DNA from: JBFKMV01 sp041629655
GTDB lineage: Bacteria > Acidobacteriota > Polarisedimenticolia > Polarisedimenticolales > Polarisedimenticolaceae
NCBI GenBank assembly: GCA_041629655.1
Contig: JBFKMV010000216.1
Span: 1-7,559 of the forward strand
DNA: 7,559 nucleotides
Direction of reading: 5' to 3'
Below are positions 1 through 4,590 of this stretch, piece after piece; position 1 is the stretch's first letter; every line of letters starts with the position of its first letter. The position numbers were made by a program, and so were the translations under genes. The notes below the pieces were generated by a model. It worked only from the letters and a program-made list of their open reading frames with translations, was not told the DNA's origin and ran no database searches.

Positions 1-175
1 CCAGCACCACCGCCGTGTCGCGCGGCCCCAGCCCCGCCACCGAGCCCCACGAGCCGTCGCCGTTCTGCGACGACTCGAGGTAGTCCAGCCCCTCGCTCAC
101 GCCGGCCTGCACGGTCGCCACGAAGACGACACAGAGCAGGGCGCCGATCCAGAGCCCTCTGCTTGGATTCGTCAT
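1..175 (-). CDS. Exported prenyltransferase/squalene-cyclase-like repeat protein, N-terminal fragment
   Basis: Only the first 58 codons are in the window; the gene continues past the left edge. Read on the minus strand, the protein begins MTNPSRGLWIG and has a hydrophobic core at residues 8-22, followed by VQA-G, a plausible signal peptidase I site after residue 24. The mature part starts at once with LDYLESSQNGDGSWG (residues 30-44) and then RDTAVVL (52-58). The Q-x-x-DGSWG pattern followed by a helix is the hallmark of the alpha/alpha-toroid repeat shared by squalene cyclases and protein prenyltransferases. In exported bacterial proteins this fold is often a non-enzymatic repeat domain attached to surface modules, so cyclase activity should not be assumed. 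The ATG is supported by a GAGG sequence about 9 nt upstream. The export signal and repeat are clear; the full function cannot be judged from the fragment. Confidence 0.75.
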   Translation of the reverse strand, partial: MTNPSRGLWIGALLCVVFVATVQAGVSEGLDYLESSQNGDGSWGSVAGLGPRDTAVVL

Positions 176-304
176 CACAAGGTCCCTCGTCTGTCGAACC
201 GGGTGTTGCCGGGTCAGGCGTGCGGCGCACAGAGGGACGCGCGGGGCGCCCGGCGCCGATCGACCGCAGATCATCCGTGACCTCACGTACCGAAACGGAC
301 TGGC

Positions 305-328
305 GGGAACCGCTCGCTATCGGTTCCC
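305..328. repeat. Perfect 8-bp inverted repeat, 8-nt loop
   Basis: GGGAACCG (305-312) pairs exactly with CGGTTCCC (321-328) around the loop CTCGCTAT. It lies 165 bp beyond the rhodanese stop codon and 130 bp before the start codon of the leftmost minus-strand gene. There is no run of T's after it in either direction, so it is a poor rho-independent terminator. It could be an operator, a stabilising 3' hairpin for the upstream transcript, or a 5' leader hairpin for the downstream gene. Confidence 0.5.
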
Positions 329-365
329 CGTCCTGTTGCCCACTCGCTGCGTAAGCCGACCCTTT

Positions 366-394
366 CTCTTATGGCGGGTCGACGAAAGCGTCAA
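366..394 (-). promoter_or_regulatory. Possible sigma-70-type promoter for the exported repeat protein
   Basis: On the minus strand TTGACG (394-389) matches the -35 consensus at five of six positions. It is followed by CATAAG (373-368) after 15 bp, or TAAGAG (371-366) after 17 bp, both weak -10 matches. The segment is richer in A/T than the rest of the window, which supports a promoter. Neither combination has both ideal spacing and an ideal -10, so this is a suggestion. The implied leader is close to 190 nt and includes the inverted repeat at 305-328. Confidence 0.25.
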
Positions 395-492
395 GTGTTA
401 TTGCGCCAAAAAAGACGAACGCAGCAGAGGTGTGGCAGGCGCACGAGGGGAGTCGAAGGGAAGCTGTTGCAGATTCGGGACGAGCGAACCGG

Positions 493-1251
493 TCAGTCCT
501 GCATCCGCACCATCGCCCCGGCGTTGTGCACGCGTTCGAACCCGGCGCGCCGCAGCATCTGTGCGGCGCGCTGGCTGCGCAGCCCGGTCATGCAGTAGAG
601 CACCAGCGGGCGGTCACGCGAATCCGCCAACGCGTCGACCACGCCGGCCAGCGGGACGTTGCGCGCCCCCGTGGCGTGACCCTGGGCGAACTCGTGCGGC
701 TCGCGCACGTCGATCAGCTCGCCACCCGCGGCGATCAGCCGGCGCGCCTCGTCCAGCGGCACCAGCGGCACCCAGCGGCCCAGCGCGCGCAGCAGCAGCT
801 CGTACATCCACGACGCCATGCAGAAGTGGGTCGTGATCACGATCAGCTGGAGCGTCACCAGCACCACGCCGAACACCCAGGCCAGCGGGACCCGGCCGGC
901 GACGAACGCCAGCCCGATCAACAGGTTCATGAAACCGCCCATGAAGCAGGCGATCCGCCGGGGCAGCGGGTTGGGCGGCAGCTTCACGCCGCCCCACAGG
1001 GGGCGCAGCACCTGGTTGTAGAACAGGTCCACCGGATGCGCCGCGGGGAACCAGAACGGCACCATCCCCGTCGCGGCCAGCACGAAGTGGATCACCGGCT
1101 GCCGCGTGGCCAGCCCGACCAGCGCCACGGCCATGCAGACCAGGGGCGTGAAGCGCAGCGCCCAGGACAGCTCCGTGAGCTGCTCGGGCGAGTAGTCGTA
1201 GCCCTGCTGGATCAGGGCGCCGTGCCGGGGCGTGGCGTCGAGTTCGGCCAT
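493..1251 (-). CDS. DUF4395 membrane domain fused to C-terminal rhodanese domain
   Basis: The 252-residue protein has two parts. Residues 30-150 form a membrane domain with four hydrophobic segments (about 32-48, 52-68, 99-119 and 123-145) and the motifs HPVDLFYNQVLRPLWGG (72-88) and PPNPLPRR (92-99), which resemble DUF4395. Residues 163-247 form a rhodanese domain: DVREPHEF (181-188), GHATGARNVP (191-200) and the active-site loop CMTGLRS (220-226), with Cys220 as the likely persulfide-forming cysteine. The intact C-x-x-G-x-R loop predicts an active sulfurtransferase tethered to the membrane. Donor and acceptor are unknown; DUF4395 proteins are often linked with thiol or sulfur chemistry, which fits. 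The start is fixed by a strong GGGAGG five bases upstream. The gene follows the TPR kinase after only 32 bp and is probably in its transcript. The domain calls are firm, the biological role is not. Confidence 0.88.
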   Translation of the reverse strand: MAELDATPRHGALIQQGYDYSPEQLTELSWALRFTPLVCMAVALVGLATRQPVIHFVLAATGMVPFWFPAAHPVDLFYNQVLRPLWGGVKLPPNPLPRRIACFMGGFMNLLIGLAFVAGRVPLAWVFGVVLVTLQLIVITTHFCMASWMYELLLRALGRWVPLVPLDEARRLIAAGGELIDVREPHEFAQGHATGARNVPLAGVVDALADSRDRPLVLYCMTGLRSQRAAQMLRRAGFERVHNAGAMVRMQD

Positions 1252-1256
1252 CGCTG

Positions 1257-1262
1257 CCTCCC
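1257..1262 (-). promoter_or_regulatory. Strong Shine-Dalgarno for the rhodanese gene
   Basis: GGGAGG on the minus strand ends 5 nt before the ATG at 1251. It lies in the 32-bp gap after the kinase stop codon, so the gene has its own efficient initiation site even if it is co-transcribed. It decides the start codon. Confidence 0.75.
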
Positions 1263-1283
1263 GGCGGGCATTCTACGCCCGGT

Positions 1284-3590
1284 CTAGCTGCGGGCGGCCC
1301 CCACGTCGGCTTCGAAGCGCTCCCACCGCGGGCGCAGGCGATCCATCAGCTCGGAAAAGCGAGGATCGGCGCGAAGGTTGGCGAGCAGCGGATCGCGCTC
1401 CGAGAGGAACGGGTAGTGGGTGAAACCCCGCTCGACCGCGCGCTCCAGCCAGCGCAACCCCTCGTCCGTCCGGTCGAGCAGCGATTGGGCCTGGGCCATG
1501 ATCTGCGCGTACTGCAGGTCGAGCCACACGATGTCGGTCATTTCCGTCGTCGTCAGCTCGTCAGCGGCCGCGGCGTCGCCCCGCAGCGCATGTTTGAACA
1601 CGTGACCCAGCCGGGCCAGCGGGTGCCTGTCCGGCGCGAGCCCCTGATCGATCGTGGCGACGGCTCGTTCGACCGCACCGGCCGAGGCAAGCACCTGCGC
1701 CAGGAGCATCGGCCATCCCGGATGCTCCGGCGCCAGCGCGAGCGCCTTCTCGTACGGTTCGATCGCGCGGTCGTAGCGCCCTTCGACGTACTCCACGAAG
1801 CCGAGCCCGAAGTGCACCAGGTCGAAGAACGGATCGATGGTCAGCAACTTGTCGTAGAGCGGCTTGGCCCGCTGTGGAAAGCCGCAGATCGTCCAGCCCA
1901 TCGCCAGCCACACCAGGTGGTCCGGGTCGTTGGGGTCGGCCTCGACCGCGCGCGCGAGCTGCCGGACCCACTGGGTGACGTCGCCGCGCTGGATGGCGGT
2001 GTAGCCCAGCAGCGCCGGCCCGTACGACCCGTCGGGGTCGAGCTCGAGCAGCTTGCGGGCGTACACCTCGGCCTGCTCGATGTAGCGGCGATCGCTGCTG
2101 ATCCCCGCGTTGACGTACTGCCAGTTCACCAGGCCCAGGCCCCGGTACAGCAGCACGTCGTCCCCGACCACCCGTAGCGCGTGCTCCAGCTCCTCGCGCG
2201 CCCGGTCGAGCCCCTCGCGGCGGAAGCTCCAGATGTCGCGTCGCGCGCGCAGGAACGTGTCGTAGGCGTACGGATTGCGCGGGGGCCCGGCGAGCTGCCG
2301 GTGCTCGTCCTCGGTCAGCTTGACGCGCAGCGAGTCGACGATCGCCCGCGACACCTGCTCCTGGATCAGGAACACGTCGTCCAGCGTGCCGCCGTACTTG
2401 TCCGACCACAGCGGCGCGTCGGTGTCGGTGTCGATGAGCTGCGCGGTGATGCGCAGGTTGTTGCCGGCCTTGCGCACGCTGCCCTCGAGCGCGTAGCGGA
2501 CGTCCAGCTCGCGGGCCACCTCGCGCAGGTCCTTGTCGGTGCCCTTGAGCCGCATCGCCGTGGTCCGCGAGATCACGCGCAGCGCGCCGACCCTGGAGAG
2601 ATCGGCGATCACCTCCTCGGTCAGGCCGTCGCTGAAGTATTCGTTGTCGGGGTCCGAGCTGAGGTTGGTGAAGGGGAGGACGACGACGGACTTCCGCTCC
2701 TCTGCGGGGTGGGCCGCCGCGGCCGCGCGAGCACTCGTATCGCTCAGCAGTCCGGCCTCGAGCGCCCCGGCGGCGGCGCCCAGATCGTCGAGCCGTCGCT
2801 CGGCGTCGCGCTCCAGCATCCGCGCGAGCAGGTCCTGCACCGGCTGCGGGGTGTTCGGGGGCAGGGCGGCCCAGGCCACCGGCTCGCGCAGTACGGCCGA
2901 CAACACGTCGGTCACACTCTCGCCCGTGAACAGCCGCCGCCCGGAGAGCATCTCGAACAGCACGACCCCGAACGACCACACGTCGCTCCGCCGGTCCAGC
3001 GGTCCTCCACGGGCCTGCTCGGGCGACATGTAGGCCGCGGTGCCGAGGATCACGTGGCGGCCCGTCGACAGCACGGTCGGCGAGTCCTCGGGGCTCGACG
3101 GCGGCGCGGCGGGCTCGAGGAACTTGGCCAGTCCGAAGTCGAGCACCTTGACGCCGTTGGGGGTCAGGCTGACGTTGGCCGGCTTGAGGTCGCGATGGAC
3201 GATCCCGCGGGCATGAGCGGATGCGACGGCGCCGGCGATCTGAGCCCCGAACCGCAGCGCCTCGCCGAGCGGCAGCGCGCCGCGGGCCAGGCGGTCGGCC
3301 AGCGTCTCCCCCTCCAGGTACTCCATCACCAGGTACCGCAGATCCCCGTGGGTGCCGACGTCGAACAGCGCGCAGATGTGCGGGTGGGACAGCGACGCGA
3401 TCGCCCGCGCCTCGCGATCGAACCGCTCGCGGCGCTCCGGGTCCTTCGAGACCGCCTCCGGCAGCACCTTGATCGCGACCGCCCGGCCCAGCCGCGTGTC
3501 GCGGGCGCGGTAGACGTGACCCATGCCGCCGCTACCCAGCAGGGCTTCGATCTCGTAGGGACCGAGACGGGTGTGCGGCGCGAGCGACAT
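1284..3590 (-). CDS. Soluble Hanks-type Ser/Thr kinase with FlgO/TolB-like and TPR domains
   Basis: This 768-residue protein opens with a complete kinase domain (about 11-275): glycine loop GSGGMG (19-24), VAIK lysine 41, helix-C glutamate near 60, HRDLKPAN (132-139), DFG (151-153), SPEQ in place of APE (189-192) and DVWSFG (203-208). All catalytic residues are present, so an active RD-type kinase is expected. Residues 300-425 (from SVVVLPFTNLSSD to about SLRVKL) match the FlgO/TolB-N-like domain seen beside CadC-type regulators, adenylate cyclases and kinases. Residues about 440-760 are helical TPR-type repeats, for example LLELDPDGSYGPALLGY and YDKLLTIDP, likely a protein-binding scaffold. 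I see no transmembrane segment, so it should be cytoplasmic, unlike the neighbouring propeller kinase. The ATG agrees with the family N-terminus (TRLGPYEIEALLG). The Shine-Dalgarno is weak and distant (AGGAA, 12 nt upstream). The rhodanese gene follows 32 bp downstream. Substrates and signal are unknown. Confidence 0.93.
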   Translation of the reverse strand: MSLAPHTRLGPYEIEALLGSGGMGHVYRARDTRLGRAVAIKVLPEAVSKDPERRERFDREARAIASLSHPHICALFDVGTHGDLRYLVMEYLEGETLADRLARGALPLGEALRFGAQIAGAVASAHARGIVHRDLKPANVSLTPNGVKVLDFGLAKFLEPAAPPSSPEDSPTVLSTGRHVILGTAAYMSPEQARGGPLDRRSDVWSFGVVLFEMLSGRRLFTGESVTDVLSAVLREPVAWAALPPNTPQPVQDLLARMLERDAERRLDDLGAAAGALEAGLLSDTSARAAAAAHPAEERKSVVVLPFTNLSSDPDNEYFSDGLTEEVIADLSRVGALRVISRTTAMRLKGTDKDLREVARELDVRYALEGSVRKAGNNLRITAQLIDTDTDAPLWSDKYGGTLDDVFLIQEQVSRAIVDSLRVKLTEDEHRQLAGPPRNPYAYDTFLRARRDIWSFRREGLDRAREELEHALRVVGDDVLLYRGLGLVNWQYVNAGISSDRRYIEQAEVYARKLLELDPDGSYGPALLGYTAIQRGDVTQWVRQLARAVEADPNDPDHLVWLAMGWTICGFPQRAKPLYDKLLTIDPFFDLVHFGLGFVEYVEGRYDRAIEPYEKALALAPEHPGWPMLLAQVLASAGAVERAVATIDQGLAPDRHPLARLGHVFKHALRGDAAAADELTTTEMTDIVWLDLQYAQIMAQAQSLLDRTDEGLRWLERAVERGFTHYPFLSERDPLLANLRADPRFSELMDRLRPRWERFEADVGAARS
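3013..3052 (-). repeat. Copy 1 of a 40-bp near-identical segment shared by the two kinase genes
   Basis: This segment matches 6701-6740 at 39 of 40 bases. It encodes the activation/P+1 loop region ILGTAAYMSPEQA of the TPR kinase. Because even the third codon positions agree, the two kinase genes may share a fairly recent common origin or have exchanged sequence, although strong GC-rich codon bias could produce much of this by itself. Confidence 0.6.
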
Positions 3591-3627
3591 CGGCGGGTGA
3601 CGTTCCTATGCGGGGATCGACGCGGCG

Positions 3628-3633
3628 ATTATA
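3628..3633 (-). promoter_or_regulatory. Perfect -10 box (TATAAT) upstream of the TPR kinase
   Basis: The minus strand reads GCATATAATCGCC here, containing an exact TATAAT 37 bp before the kinase ATG. A transcript starting just below it would have a leader of about 30 nt including the AGGAA at 3603-3607. An exact TATAAT is rare by chance in DNA this GC-rich. The -35 region at the expected distance (about 3650-3656) is not a good match, so the promoter would need an activator or an unusual -35; that region lies in the inverted repeat at 3645-3669. Confidence 0.45.
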
Positions 3634-3644
3634 TGCCCGCGCGC

Positions 3645-3669
3645 GAGGCGTGACTCACCGACACGCCTC
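3645..3669. repeat. Perfect 8-bp inverted repeat between lipoprotein and TPR kinase
   Basis: GAGGCGTG (3645-3652) pairs exactly with CACGCCTC (3662-3669) around a 9-nt loop. It lies 6 bp beyond the lipoprotein stop codon, the usual place for a terminator. On the minus strand, however, it is followed by GCGCGCGGGCA and not by T's, so it is not a standard intrinsic terminator. It also covers the -35 position relative to the TATAAT at 3628-3633, which would suit an operator for the kinase promoter. Both roles are compatible with the sequence. Confidence 0.5.
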
Positions 3670-3675
3670 CCGACG

Positions 3676-4443
3676 TCAAGGCCCGAGCCGGACGACCCCT
3701 CCGGTCCCCGTGATCGTGCTGTCGACGACGGGGTCGCCGAAGTAATAGACCGAACCGCTGCCAGTGATGTTGACGATCAGCAGGGCGGAGACGCGCACCG
3801 TCGCCGAGCCATGCCCGGTGATCGTGACGCGGGCCCCGCTGCTGGCCAGGTCGCCGGCTTCGTAATCGCCGACGCCACTGAGCGTGAGCACCTGCTCGTC
3901 GGTCCGACCCGCCAGCCACACGTCACCCACGCCGCTCAGGACGGTGTTGATGCCCGTCGTATCCAGGGCATCGAGGTCCACCTCGCCCACGCCGGACTGG
4001 GTCAGCGCCAGGGTGTCCAAGGTCAGGTCCGTGCCGTCCACGTCCCCGACCCCGGTATGCAGGATGCTCTCGAGATCGACCACCGTGAGATAGAAATCGA
4101 TCGACAACCTGGGGAGCAGCTGGACATCGTCCGCGGTGCGGATCGTCAGCGTGCCGCCGCGCAGCTCGGTGAGAAGATGGCGCAACAGGTTGTCCTCGGC
4201 GCGGATCGTGAGCGCCTCCTGGGCACCCTGCTCGATGTGCAGGTTCCCGATGGAGGACACGTTGACGCCGGCGCAGCCGGACACGAACCGGTCTTCCTGG
4301 TCGATGACTCCGGACCCGCGGACGATCGTCGGCAGGCGTGTCACCACGCCGTCGTCGGAACAACCGATGGATCCGGCAAAGCCCAGGACCATCGCGGCAA
4401 GGAGACCGGCAAGCAGCAGTCCTTCACGCAGAGGTCTTCGCAT
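3676..4443 (-). CDS. GIN-domain (DUF2807) beta-helix protein, predicted lipoprotein
   Basis: The 255-residue protein starts with a basic segment and a hydrophobic core (residues 9-24) ending in GSIGC, so Cys28 is a candidate lipid attachment site. Serine at -3 is not ideal for a lipobox, and ordinary secretion is the alternative. The rest matches the GIN domain (DUF2807): RGSGVIDQEDR near 42-52, then GNLHIEQG (66-73), TIRAEDNLL (79-87) and a C-terminal series of glycine motifs such as TGVGDV, SGVGEV, SGVGDV, SGVGDY, TGHGSA, TGSGSV and TGTGGV about every 20 residues. That spacing predicts turns of a right-handed beta-helix. GIN proteins are exported and their function is poorly known; some are described as possible adhesin heads. 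The start is well supported by AGGAGG eight bases upstream. The gene sits between two kinase genes on the same strand, which suggests but does not prove a shared role at the envelope. Confidence 0.85.
   Translation of the reverse strand: MRRPLREGLLLAGLLAAMVLGFAGSIGCSDDGVVTRLPTIVRGSGVIDQEDRFVSGCAGVNVSSIGNLHIEQGAQEALTIRAEDNLLRHLLTELRGGTLTIRTADDVQLLPRLSIDFYLTVVDLESILHTGVGDVDGTDLTLDTLALTQSGVGEVDLDALDTTGINTVLSGVGDVWLAGRTDEQVLTLSGVGDYEAGDLASSGARVTITGHGSATVRVSALLIVNITGSGSVYYFGDPVVDSTITGTGGVVRLGP
3691..4059 (-). repeat. Seven ~20-residue glycine-rich beta-helix repeats inside the GIN protein
   Basis: The glycines of the motif [TS]G-x-G fall at residues 130, 150, 170, 190, 209, 228 and 246 of the lipoprotein, a spacing of 18 to 20 residues. 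The early copies read GVGDV or GVGEV and the late ones GSGSV or GTGGV. The regular spacing is consistent with one turn of beta-helix per repeat. Confidence 0.7.
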
Positions 4444-4451
4444 GGCCTTGT

Positions 4452-4457
4452 CCTCCT
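4452..4457 (-). promoter_or_regulatory. Consensus Shine-Dalgarno for the GIN lipoprotein
   Basis: AGGAGG on the minus strand is 8 nt before the ATG at 4443. It is the best ribosome binding site in the window and fixes the start codon. Confidence 0.8.
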
Positions 4458-4557
4458 GAGGAAGGGGGGCGTGACGCTGCGGATCCGTCCCGTTTACCGA
4501 CGACTGTATCGCGGCGCAGCCGGTGGCTCTACCGAACCAAAGGGGTTGGTCTAGTCG

Positions 4558-4568
4558 TTGATTATCAA
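4558..4568. promoter_or_regulatory. Short A/T-rich palindrome in the kinase-lipoprotein gap
   Basis: TTGAT-T-ATCAA is a perfect palindrome with one central base, 22 bp beyond the propeller-kinase stop codon and 114 bp before the lipoprotein start. It is conspicuous in GC-rich DNA and could bind a small dimeric regulator. A weak -10-like TACAGT (minus strand, 4508-4503) lies further towards the lipoprotein. An 11-bp palindrome can also arise by chance. Confidence 0.25.
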
Positions 4569-4590
4569 GCGCGCGCCCGATCGCGAGCCG

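Larger units (their letters stand above)
176..492. other. Gene-free stretch between rhodanese gene and exported repeat protein
   Basis: These 317 bp contain no ORF with believable composition on either strand. They hold a perfect inverted repeat (305-328), a relatively A/T-rich segment around 361-415 with a run of six A's (T's on the minus strand), and a possible minus-strand promoter for the exported protein within that segment. No T-tract follows a hairpin closely enough to call an intrinsic terminator for the rhodanese gene that ends at 493. The leader of the leftmost gene would be nearly 190 nt if the suggested promoter is used, which leaves room for regulation in the RNA. Confidence 0.5.

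Noticed and set aside
163..354. A 63-codon open frame in the left gene-free stretch
   Set aside because: It has no good ribosome binding site, a low-complexity Arg/Ser/Gly composition, and overlaps the start of the minus-strand exported protein.
430..1287. A 285-codon open frame on the plus strand opposite the rhodanese gene
   Set aside because: It is rich in His, Gln and Arg without motifs; the opposite strand encodes a complete DUF4395-rhodanese protein with a strong ribosome binding site.
2181..3653. A 490-codon open frame on the plus strand opposite the TPR kinase
   Set aside because: It is antisense to a kinase with all catalytic motifs intact. Its composition (rich in Arg, Gln, His, Val, with no recognisable motif) is typical of the open complementary frame in GC-rich DNA.
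4536..4550. ACCAA-AGGGG-TTGGT as a terminator for the propeller kinase
   Set aside because: The stem has only five pairs and no T-tract follows on the minus strand.
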